DNA from: Malaya genurostris
Lineage: Eukaryota; Arthropoda; Insecta; Diptera; Culicidae
Direction of reading: 5' to 3'
Assembly: GCF_030247185.1 (NCBI RefSeq)
Contig: NC_080572.1
Location: forward strand, 131,011,567 to 131,075,566
Length of the DNA: 64,000 nucleotides
Part shown: piece by piece, positions 55,999 to 64,000 of the stretch
Position numbering within the stretch: position 1 is the first letter of the stretch
How the letters are laid out: each line of letters starts with the position of its first letter
The notes under the pieces: generated by a model
Databases searched by the model: none
Seen by the model: the letters and a program-made list of their open reading frames with translations, nothing else
Told to the model about the DNA's origin: nothing
Made by a program: the position numbers and the translations under genes

Positions 55999-57225
55999 GT
56001 ATCTTTTTCCATAAATTCATCTTTTCTGTTAGTTTTTCTTTCACTTGGCTTCTCCAATATATATTTCCGCTCAGTCATTGCAAAAACTGAACATAGTCAT
56101 GGCGGCTTTACGTCAAACTAAAAATTAATAAATCGTTAAATCCTAATAGTTCTTTAGAAAACTTTTAGAGCCATTAGAACGGCTGATATTGTGCAATGCT
56201 CTCTACCGTTGTTTTCTTCCCAATGCTAATGACTGGCAGCTGTGACATAATCGCTCTTGTCGAAAGCGTGCAGACGACACAAAACACATCTGCTCGCAGT
56301 GGCGATAGAATCCAAACTGATTGAATTTTTGTTAAGAGATTTCCTTTTATGTGATTTCGTTTGTAGCTTTTTCACTAATGGGCGGTCCTAACGGCTATAA
56401 AAATAGCCGCATACAGAATTTTATTGTCGATTATTTCATTTCGGATTTGCATAATTTATTGAAAGAAACTATCAATATGCTGTAGGGATTCGTTTCTAGC
56501 ATTCACAACGACCAAATTGAGGAACTGCGATATTCATCACTTTTCGGAACATTTTTCCCGGACGATTTGTTGTACAGCAGCAGATATTTTGTTCTCTTCC
56601 TTAGAACGCGTTCTGATTGGCTGGTGTTGACATGGAACAAATGAGACAGGTTTTTCAATAGTGTACTATTGAAAAACTTCAATGCTTTTGCTATACACGT
56701 TTAAATTTAAAAATTTCGATTCTATTGGTAGTTAGATTATATAAATCCTTCCACAGATCACTGAGCTATGAGCTTTCAAAATACGAGAAAGGTAAACGCG
56801 CCATATGAACTATCCTGTTTGATACTCGTTTATACCAAACATTTCAGAAAAGTTTAATTTTGAACTATTTGAGATTATGTCACACAACTGAAAATTTTAT
56901 CATAAAAGTGTGATCATATTTCCGATGGCATGTCGCAAGAATTATGTTGATTCGTTAGATACAACAATAGATATTCACGATCAAAAACTTATCACTCTCT
57001 CAGAGGGTAAATTTTGAAAAGGCACCCCATAGTAAAGTAAGTCGTATTCACGACAAAACTGCATTAGTGTCAGTAGGATCATCAGTTAGCGCTCAATCTC
57101 CGAACCAAGTAGACGCTTTCAATCCGCTTGTTATCGGAGTACGTGCACGTTCTCGTTTTCCTCGTTAGGCCGCAAGGCAACGTTAATCCGACTTTCAAAG
57201 AAATGTTTTCGCGACCAGTGTCGAA

Positions 57226-57490
57226 ATGCGTCTTCGAGAAAATACATTTCGTATCGACTTTTCCCAATTACCACGGAAGCCATCGTATGACGAGCTACAC
57301 CATTTTATCAGTAGCGTTCTCAAGTTGCAAAAAGAACAAGTTGTAAGAATTCAACCAAGCCGAAGCCTCGGTTGCGCTTTTGTAAAGGTTGATGACCTAT
57401 CTCTTGCCCAAAAAATCGTAAATGAACACGACAACGTACACGATATTGAGAACGACGAAAAGATATTCATGTATGAATTGTGCAAGCTTT
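57226..57490 (+). pseudogene. Gag-like ORF1 N-terminal fragment of a mosquito retroelement
   Basis: The frame contains NTFRIDFSQLPRKPSYDELH, VVRIQPSRSLGCAFVKVDDL and AQKIVNEHDNVHDIEND, a pattern I recall as the start of gag-like proteins with later zinc knuckles in mosquito retroelements. It has no family start and stops where homology runs into repeat-B-like sequence at about 57487 ('tgtatgaattgtgcaagctttcccc'). Element clade not assigned. It follows the end of repeat B by 170 bp, so repeat B could be its 5' terminal region; this is inference. Confidence 0.45.
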
Positions 57491-57682
57491 CCCCTTTTCA
57501 CTACACTACAGATTAGTTACATTAAACAGCTACTATTCTACAACTATATATAGGACTTCCACTTTCGCATTGCCGTTCGTAATTGAATGTGTTAGTGACG
57601 GTGCAAATTATTTAAAATTCTCGTGTGTGTCTTGTTTCGGCAACAGTTGCTCGGAAAATGGTAGGAAAGCGACAAAATTCAA

Positions 57683-57751
57683 CTAGTTTTTTTTGAAGGG
57701 GCCTTGCTTGCTGGACTTTTTGGCTGCCTTTCTACCAGTTTTCGGTGCCAT
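57683..57751 (-). pseudogene. Truncated histone H2B start
   Basis: On the minus strand ATG at 57751 opens MAPKTGRKAAKKSSKQGP, which matches the lysine-rich N-terminal tail of insect H2B (MAPKTSGKAAKKSGK type) and ends in a stop after 22 codons. The globular histone-fold part is missing. Upstream on the minus strand, 'gcgggtataac' provides a TATA-like box about 75 bases before the ATG. It appears to be a promoter-plus-tail relic. 'tctcgtgtgtcttgtttcgg' is present on both sides (57611 and 57931), so the segment may itself have been duplicated or transposed. Confidence 0.6.
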
Positions 57752-58145
57752 CGTGCTGACGGTGTCTCGTACGTTCAAAGTAGCTACTTTAATCTAAATG
57801 ACGCTATTTCTCACATCACATTTCATGTTATACCCGCTACTAGCAGCGGTGCACAGAGAGCTCTTTGCCAAAATTCCTTTTCTTGTACGCAGAACGGGAA
57901 ACAGTGAGACGACAGGTCCTCGATGTTGCTCTCGTGTGTCTTGTTTCGGGAACATATGCGCAGCAAATGGCAGGAAATTTTTTTTTTTTTGCATAAATAT
58001 CTGTTTATTAATCTTATTTTTGTGTATTACATCAACATTTTACAGTACAAGTGTTTTGACCTGTTACTCTTGTTTTACATACTAATGTTTAATCATAATA
58101 TTTATTTGATTTATTTATAAAATGTCTACCTACTTATAACTATCC

Positions 58146-60816
58146 TTAACCTAATACGTACAAATTTTGAATTATTTGTATTTCAGAGATTGAGCACCTC
58201 TCTTCAAATTTCGTGCAGTATTGTTCGAATTTTTGTTCTAGTATATCCAGTGAGGCCATCTCATGTACTTCACTAGTTCTTGTCCAAGGGGGTAGATTTA
58301 GAATCATCTTTAAGATCTTACTTTGAATGCGCTGAAGCCTAAGTTTGTGTGTTCGTGCACAGCCCCGCCAAACAGGGATTGCGTATTCAATTGCGGGGTA
58401 GATGATTTGTTTATAGACAGCCATCTGATTCTTCAGGCATAGTTTAGATGTTCTACAAATCAGCGGATACAGAGACCTAATGAGTATGCTGCATTTTTGA
58501 ACGATTTTGTCAACATGTGACCTGAATATCAGATGTCTGTCAAAGGTGAGTCCTAGATAGATAACTTCATCGGACCATTGAATGACCTCATCACCGAATC
58601 GTATTCTGCATTCGTCTGATGGAACAAGTTTTGGAGATCTTGAATGTGGAAACAAGATGACCTGAGTTTTTGCTGCATTGATCACAATTTTCCAGCTTGT
58701 GAAATATTCCGTTAAAGCGTCCAGACCTGTCTGTAGTTTATTTTTCAGAGCATTAATGACACGACCTTTGTAAAGAATGGCAGTATCATCAGCAAATTGT
58801 GACAGAACACCACCACCTGGAAGAGGTGGGATGTCTGATGTGAAAATGTTGTATAGAATGGGACCTAGGATATTTCCCTGGGGTACACCAGCAGGAATAG
58901 TAAATCTTTCTGAAAGTGCATTATTCAGAGAAACCTGGAATGCTCTATCTGCAAGATAATTTTTGATAATTTTAATAAGATACATGGGAAAATTATACCG
59001 ATGCAGTTTAAACACCAGGCCATCGTGCCACACATAATCGAATGCCTTTTCAATATCCAATATTGCCATGGCAGTCGTTTTGGACACTGATTTGTTTTGC
59101 TGGATGACGTTGTTAACCCTTGTGAGCTGGTGGATGGTGGATCTTCCTTCCCGGAACCCAAACTGTTCTTCCAGAAATATATCCTGTTCATCTGCAAAAG
59201 CAAGAATTCGCCTTTGTATTGACTTTTCAAACAGCTTGGATAGGGCAGAGAGTAAGCTGATGGGCCGATAGCTCTTGGAAAAGGAAGGATCTTTCCCCGG
59301 TTTCAAAACTGGGATAACTTTAGCTAACTTCCACATTGAAGGGAAGTAACCAAGCTCCCAGCACCTGTTAAAAATTTTAGCTAAGAAGACAAATGAGCGA
59401 ATACTCAAATGTTTCAGCTCAATGTTGAATGTGTTGTCGAAACCGGGGGCCTTCGGCGAATATTTTTGGATTTTTTCACAAAAGCCATCAGCTCATTCGC
59501 AGTGACTCTACTTTCCTCAGGAACCAAGCTGTCTGATTGGTCAACCTCAGCTACGCTATCAGCAACGGCTCTTTCATATGGACTAACAATGTTAAGTCCT
59601 AAATTGTGACAAACTGCTGGCCTAGCGCATTTGCCTTCTCTACTGGTGTGATTAAAGGTATTCCTTCAGCTGCGTCCTGGGGTGACATCAGAGGAGGAAT
59701 AGGCTTCGGTTTTTTCTTAAGCACCTTCGTTAAGGACCAGAAGGGCTTTGAATGTGGGAGAATTACTCGAAGCTTTTGCTGGAAGTTCCTGTTGCGAAGC
59801 TCAGATATCCTTTCCTGGATTATCCTAGTTAAGTTGTTATAAGTAGTCTTCCTATCTAGAATGCCAGTTCGTTGATACTGCCTCCGGTAGATATTCCGAA
59901 GTCGGATGAGTTTCTTGGTGACACTGTCGATTTGAAGAGAGGAACTCGGCATGTGTTGTACTTGAACCGTCCTATCACGAGCGACTGTGATTGAATGCTG
60001 GAAGGAAGATAGGGCTGCATCGATTTCCATCGGGGAATCAAGTGGCAAATCGATATTAATAAGTTGGTCGGCGATATGTTGAAATTGGACCCAATCGGTG
60101 CGATAATAGTTCCTCCGAGGTTGAATAGGCACTGTTTCTGGTGAAGATCCCAACGTCAATATTTCTGGAAAGTGGTCGGAAGAGAGCTCGTTGAAGACAA
60201 CCGGAGAGCTGTCTATGGCGATGTTGCTGATGAATATATCCAAAATGGAATGAACTCCCGATCTGGAAAGTCGCGTTGGTTGATCCGGAGCGAAGATGTT
60301 GTATTGTCCAGCTTCGTAATCTTCGGCAAGTACGAATCCGTTTCGATTCTGTCTTCTGTTTCCCCACAGCTCATGCCGTGCGTTCAGGTCCCCAGCAATG
60401 ATGAATTTGTTCTGTCGTCGAGTGAGCATAGCCAGATCTCGCTTCAATGATGCACACGTACCATCTCGAAGATTGGTTTGTTTGGGGCAGTACGCTGCAA
60501 TGATGATGATGGGTCCCATCGTCGTTGTAATCTCAATTCCGATGGCTTCTATGAGTTGCAATTTAAAGGCTGACAGAAGCCTGTGCTGAATGGATCGTTT
60601 AACGGCAATGGCAACTCCCCCTCCTCTGGTAGTTGTCCTGTCGAGCCTGTGAATCCTGTAATTGGAAATAAAAATAGAAATTTCAGGTTTAAGATGAGTT
60701 TCAGTTAAAATAGCAATATCGGCATTCTTCTCTTGAAGAAAGTCGGACAATTCAGCAGTTTTGCTCCTGAGTGAGCAAGCATTCCAATTTACTATAACCA
60801 ACTCATTATATTGCAT
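58146..60816 (-). pseudogene. Juan-like ORF2: endonuclease and reverse transcriptase with two frameshifts
   Basis: ATG at 60816 starts MQYNELVIVNWNACSLRSKT, an APE endonuclease with AILTETHLKPE, GGGVAIAVKRS, IIAGDLNARHELWG and ELSSDHFPEI. The frame is lost at about 59600 (stop after QQFVTI) and regained by a second shift at about 59440, leaving roughly 160 bases out of frame between endonuclease and RT. The RT, 59408-58146, has SKSYRPISLLSALSKLFEKS, MAILDIEKAFDYVWHDG, TIPAGVPQGNILGPILYN and LSQFADDTAILYKG. Two compensating indels alone separate it from a complete ORF. The start overlaps the ORF1 stop by 11 bases. Confidence 0.88.
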
Positions 60817-61963
60817 ATTCGATGATGAATTTGCCTAAGGCGTTGATTTGATCTAACCGCGTTCTGCAGTTTCGTAGTTTTGTTGTCATTGTTTCAAAAA
60901 TGACGATCAGTTGTTCAGCAGAGAATAAATCACCAGAGTCATCCTTTGCTTGTGGTTGATTATTGCCCCATCCAGGAGGGATTCTTGAGGAAGATTCTTT
61001 TTGGGATCCAGAGGCTGAAGTCTTTGGATTGCTGCGAGGAAGTGGCGGCAAATTCGGAATATCCCTCTTCGGTGGGAGCCGTGGGAAATTAATTTCATCC
61101 TTCTGTGGAACATTCTTGTGCGTTGATTGTTTACGGGATGCCTGTTGTCGAATTTTTGTGAACTCAGCACGTTTGGGACACGATTTGCTAGTAGATGGAT
61201 GGTCGCCATCACAGTTCACACATTTTACAGCGATGTCATCTAGTAGGCAATCGTTGGTATTGTGTGGTTCGGCACATTTCCCGCACCGACTTTTCATGTG
61301 GCAATTCCTCGCTCCATGGCCGTAGTTCAAACAGTTCGTGCACTGTGTGACATCCCGATGTACCGGTTTATACTTTTGCCATTCGATGATTATGTGAAAT
61401 AACGATTTAATCGTTTTCAGTTGACTCATGGTGATGGAGCCCTTCTCCAGATGAATCAGGTACAGTTGATCTCTAAACTTTTTGTCCGTATTATGGCGCT
61501 TCATTTTAAATACCATCAAAGGCTTTAGTCCAGCCTCCGACAGTGCCTGCTTTAGTTCGGCTTCCATCATGTCGGGTAGTCCTCGAATTACAACCTTCAT
61601 AGGATTGTTGGCGGCAATATCGTGTGTGAAGTATTCCGCTTTTGTCTGCATCAGATAGCATTCCACTCCTTTGTAGTGGTTCAAAGCCGGAACAGTTATT
61701 TTGTAGCCTTCAGTACATAAACGGATTGTTGCCTGTAGTCCTTTGCTGATCAGTGTGTTGAAATCCGAGCGTAGAGTTGGTGGGAAGCCCTTCAGGTAGA
61801 AAGGCGGCATTTTTTCCTTCTTCTGCAGTTCCTCTTCGACATCTACTGGCAGATCAGCATATTGGTTTTTACTCAGCAAACGGTCGTTTACCTGTACATC
61901 ACTTGGCTTCAGACGCTTAGCATCCTTTGGATCCTTCTCGGATCTATGGCGGTTTTTACCCAT
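60806..61963 (-). CDS. Juan-like ORF1 (gag-like nucleoprotein), intact, 385 aa
   Basis: ATG at 61963 opens MGKNRHRSEKDPKDAKRLKP, a basic start, followed by a C2HC-associated RNA-binding domain (about residues 50-205, PPFYLKGFPPTLRSDFNTLI, MKVVIRGLPDMMEAELKQAL). Three zinc knuckles follow: CTNCLNYGHGARNC, CGKCAEPHNTNDC and CVNCDGDHPSTSKSC (about residues 210-270). A proline-rich linker and a C-terminal helix (about 355-385) complete it. No stop or shift; length normal for Juan/Jockey ORF1. It binds element RNA in the target-primed complex. Confidence 0.9.
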   Translation of the reverse strand: MGKNRHRSEKDPKDAKRLKPSDVQVNDRLLSKNQYADLPVDVEEELQKKEKMPPFYLKGFPPTLRSDFNTLISKGLQATIRLCTEGYKITVPALNHYKGVECYLMQTKAEYFTHDIAANNPMKVVIRGLPDMMEAELKQALSEAGLKPLMVFKMKRHNTDKKFRDQLYLIHLEKGSITMSQLKTIKSLFHIIIEWQKYKPVHRDVTQCTNCLNYGHGARNCHMKSRCGKCAEPHNTNDCLLDDIAVKCVNCDGDHPSTSKSCPKRAEFTKIRQQASRKQSTHKNVPQKDEINFPRLPPKRDIPNLPPLPRSNPKTSASGSQKESSSRIPPGWGNNQPQAKDDSGDLFSAEQLIVIFETMTTKLRNCRTRLDQINALGKFIIEYAI

Positions 61964-62099
61964 AGCTTGGGTAGGTAGACAACTGCGAATAAAAAATAAA
62001 ACAAAATCGAAATTAGTCGTAGTAGGTTATTCGTCTATCCACATCGAGTGTTAGATGACGAATTATGGTAGGAAAAATGAACCACTCAACTTTTATATG

Positions 62100-62575
62100 G
62101 ATGCTCTTGTATAGATGCAGACATCTCGCGTTCTGATTGGCTGATGCTGTAATGGTTTCAATCAAACAGGTTTTTCAATAGTGTACTATTGAAAAACTTC
62201 AATGTTGTTGCAAGACACGTTCAAGTTGAAAATTTTCGATTCTATTGGTAGTTAGATTATATAAATCCTTCTACAGATCACTGAACTATGAGCTTTCAAA
62301 ATACGAGAAAGGCAAACGCGCCTTATGAATTATCTTCTTTGATACTCGTTTATACCAAACATTTTAGAAAAGTTTAATTTTAAACCATTTGAGATTATGT
62401 CAGACAACTGAAAATATTATCATAAAATTGCGATCATATTTCCGATAGCATGTCGCAAGAATTATGTTGATTCATTAGATACAGCAGGAGATATTCACGA
62501 TCAAAAATTTATCACTCTCTCAGAGGGTAAATTTTGAAAAAGCTCCCCATAGTAAAGTAAGTCGTATTCACGACA
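62100..62575 (+). repeat. Repeat B, right half
   Basis: Matches 56600-57055 from 'gcgttctgattggctg' to the family end gtcgtattcacgaca (62575). Carries the same 'gtttttcaatagtgtactat' palindrome (62170-62197). It adjoins the 5' end of the Juan-like LINE. Confidence 0.75.
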
Positions 62576-63104
62576 AAAATAAAAACGTGCTTAAAGGGGC
62601 ACTTTTCATGACAAGTAATTTGACCCGATAGTTCGTTCTCAGCGCAGTCATGAGAGCTGTTATTTTACCCATCAAATTTCGCATCCCGTATGCATTATTA
62701 TTGCACTGATTCATATAGCGGCGGAAGCCTAAGTTCGGGTCGAGACACCAGATAAGCTGATGCTGATGGCAATGTAAATTAACTAGCAAGGACCATGACG
62801 AAACGCGGAAGAACAAAACATAAACAAACGCCAAAAAGGATCGATAACAAATATCGGTCAGAACTTGCTCTCGGAGGGTTGTGGTAATAAAGTCATAAAT
62901 GCGTCTCTAATGATGGATGCAACAAATCGACGATCTAGCAACCGTCATGGAAATATTTGGTAAAATAATTAACATGCTCTTCAAGCATACAGATAAGGTG
63001 CCGCATATGTTTAGATAGGACGGCTAAGCAAGATTTGAACTTGAAACTTGAGCCTTCTAAGAGGGCACTTGCAGCCGTTAGGGAATAGCGAGGGATAACA
63101 CGAA
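62576..63104. other. No gene seen
   Basis: Unassigned sequence between repeat B and the second Juan-like copy. A weak tRNA-like stretch on the minus strand (about 63013-63071) has a B-box-like 'agttcaaatct' but too few nucleotides for a cloverleaf. Confidence 0.4.
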
Positions 63105-63152
63105 ATGCAATGATGGGTCCCATCGTCGTTGTAATCTCAATTCCGATGGCTT

Positions 63153-63416
63153 CTATGAGTTGCAATTTAAAGGCTGACAGAAGCCTGTGCTGGATCGTTT
63201 AACGGCAATGGCAACTCCCCCTCCTCTGGTAGTTGTCCTGTCGAGCCTGTGAATCCTGTAATTGGAAATAAAAATAGAAATTTCAGGTTTAAGATGAGTT
63301 TCAGTTAAAATAGCAATATCGGCATTCTTCTCTTGAAGAAAGTCGGACAATTCAGCAGTTTTGCTCCTGAGTGAGCAAGCATTCCAATTTACTATAACCA
63401 ACTCATTATATTGCAT
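63153..63416 (-). pseudogene. Juan-like ORF2 start, truncated
   Basis: Same start (MQYNELVIVNWNACSLRSKT) and same overlap with ORF1 as the first copy. A 4-base deletion after VAIAVKRS shifts the frame, and homology ends at 63105 after TTTMGPI. The endonuclease catalytic boxes beyond that point and the RT are absent. Confidence 0.85.
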
Positions 63417-64000
63417 ATTCGATGATGAATTTGCCTAAGGCGTTGATTTGATCTAACCGCGTTCTGCAGTTTCGTAGTTTTGTTGTCATTGTTTCAAAAA
63501 TGACGATCAGTTGTTCAGCAGAGAATAAATCACCAGAGTCATCCTTTGCTTGTGGTTGATTATTGCCCCATCCAGGAGGGATTCTTGAGGAAGATTCTTT
63601 TTGGGATCCAGAGGCTGAAGTCTTTGGATTGCTGCGAGGAAGTGGCGGCAAATTCGGAATATCCCTCTTCGGTGGGAGCCGTGGGAAATTAATTTCATCC
63701 TTCTGTGGAACATTCTTGTGCGTTGATTGTTTACGGGATGCCTGTTGTCGAATTTTTGTGAACTCAGCACGTTTGGGACACGATTTGCTAGTAGATGGAT
63801 GGTCGCCATCACAGTTCACACATTTTACAGCGATGTCATCTAGTAGGCAATCGTTGGTATTGTGTGGTTCGGCACATTTCCCGCACCGACTTTTCATGTG
63901 GCAATTCCTCGCTCCATGGCCGTAGTTCAAACAGTTCGTGCACTGTGTGACATCCCGATGTACCGGTTTATACTTTTGCCATTCGATGATTATGTGAAAT
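63406..64000 (-). CDS. Juan-like ORF1, second copy (partial at window edge)
   Basis: C-terminal half of the same ORF1 as at 60806-61963, entering from the right edge in frame. The zinc knuckles CGKCAEPHNTNDC and CVNCDGDHPSTSKSC and the proline-rich linker are all present with identical residues. The stop is at 63406. Whether its N-terminal half is intact cannot be seen. Confidence 0.85.
   Translation of the reverse strand, partial: FHIIIEWQKYKPVHRDVTQCTNCLNYGHGARNCHMKSRCGKCAEPHNTNDCLLDDIAVKCVNCDGDHPSTSKSCPKRAEFTKIRQQASRKQSTHKNVPQKDEINFPRLPPKRDIPNLPPLPRSNPKTSASGSQKESSSRIPPGWGNNQPQAKDDSGDLFSAEQLIVIFETMTTKLRNCRTRLDQINALGKFIIEYAI

Larger units (their letters stand above)
55015..56137. mobile_element. 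Inverted-dimer insertion with two tRNA-like arms and 11-bp target duplication
   Basis: aaatcctaata flanks it at 55004-55014 and 56138-56148. Arms 55015-55540 and 55566-56091 are reverse complements over 526 bp with at least one mismatch seen (55484 region), around a 25-bp spacer. The last 46 bp (56092-56137) repeat, in direct orientation, the spacer end and start of the right arm (55554-55599). Each arm contains a tRNA-like sequence followed by a T-run. No protein. Confidence 0.88.
54298..57055 (+). repeat. Repeat B, copy with a tandem monomer and a nested insertion
   Basis: Begins ggcgggtgggtaatgtcaga at 54298 and ends …gtcgtattcacgaca at 57055, the same ends as the copy at 34559-35733. A block of about 450 bp (54430-54870) is repeated (54885 onward, continuing after the insert at 56149), so this copy has two monomers where the other has one. 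The insert 55015-56137 lies in the second monomer. Confidence 0.7.
57979..62060 (-). mobile_element. Juan-like (Jockey clade) LINE, near complete
   Basis: Minus strand: leader (about 62060-61964), ORF1, ORF2, 3' region and poly-A (the t-run at 57978-57991). Possible target duplication 'atggcaggaaa' (57968-57978) and 'atggtaggaaa' (about 62063-62075), one mismatch. About 4.1 kb. ORF1 is intact, and ORF2 has two nearby frameshifts. Its 5' portion is repeated at 63105-64000 almost without change. Confidence 0.85.
63105..64000 (-). mobile_element. Second Juan-like copy, 3' truncated, running off the window
   Basis: Matches 60500-61400 with an offset of exactly 2600 from 63201 onward and no difference found on reading. 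It lacks 4 bases (at about 63191) relative to the first copy. The match stops at 63105 inside the endonuclease, so the ORF2 remainder is missing. This is the unusual side to lose for a LINE, whose truncations are normally 5'. Confidence 0.88.

Noticed and set aside
55016..56090. Two identical 68-codon frames
   Set aside because: They cross the tRNA-like sequence in the two inverted arms and exist twice only because of the palindrome.
63013..63071. tRNA-like sequence on the minus strand
   Set aside because: A B-box-like word and a 6-bp stem are present, but the block is only about 59 nt and lacks a D and anticodon arm.

Overview
The window looks like a stretch of a large, transposon-saturated mosquito genome, most likely culicine and aedine-like. 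This rests on the company of families visible: Juan/Jockey, I, R1 and RTE (JAM1-like) non-LTR retrotransposons, an ITmD37E mariner, a Feilai-like SINE tail, a Ty3/Gypsy element, and a very common 'ggccgagtgtcatatacc' dispersed repeat. There is no bacterial gene organisation, rRNA or CRISPR. Almost every long reading frame belongs to a mobile element, most are broken, and many elements sit inside other elements.

Host gene signal is small. Two spliced minus-strand exons (6510-6611 and 567-683, both phase 0 with clean splice sites) look like the start of an insect glycine-N-acyltransferase-like gene that continues off the left edge. Its upstream (5' UTR) exon is not found, so much of the window could be one long TE-filled intron. 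A third exon-like block (24291-24503) lies inside a DNA-transposon-like insert. A histone 3' stem-loop (22522-22537) and a truncated histone H2B start (57683-57751) are relics.

Layout. 1-7.5 kb: the two host exons, copies of dispersed repeat A, a TIR pair enclosing a 1.4-kb degenerate satellite, and decayed repeats. 7.57-14.47 kb: an I-clade LINE (minus) with a 15-bp target duplication, itself split by a Harbinger-like element (9860-11026). 14.5-22.3 kb: a Jockey-clade LINE (minus) split by repeat A and by a TIR-complete ITmD37E mariner. 23.4-25.3 kb: an RTE LINE (minus) split by a 1-kb insert with TCGGCA motifs and the exon-like block. 26.7-31.9 kb: a second Jockey copy (plus), split by an RTE element with an 11-bp target duplication. 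32.4-44.25 kb: a broken Gypsy-type LTR element (minus; gag, protease, RT, RNase H, integrase) hit by at least five insertions (two piggyBac-type MITEs, repeat A, repeat B and a 1.9-kb TIR element). 45.3-52.3 kb: a LINE split by a minisatellite MITE and by a young R1-clade element whose 987-residue ORF2 is intact. 52.7-54.0 kb: a third RTE copy. 54.3-57.1 kb: repeat B carrying a 1.1-kb insertion that is a near-perfect inverted dimer with a tRNA-like sequence in each arm. 58.0-62.1 kb: a nearly complete Juan-like LINE, with a second, nearly identical 5' part at 63.1-64.0 kb running off the right edge.

No multi-gene pathway is encoded. The informative biology is the order of insertions, the signs of recent activity (R1 and Juan-like), and several structured non-autonomous elements. 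Calls come from reading alone; family names are by motif recognition, not by database search.
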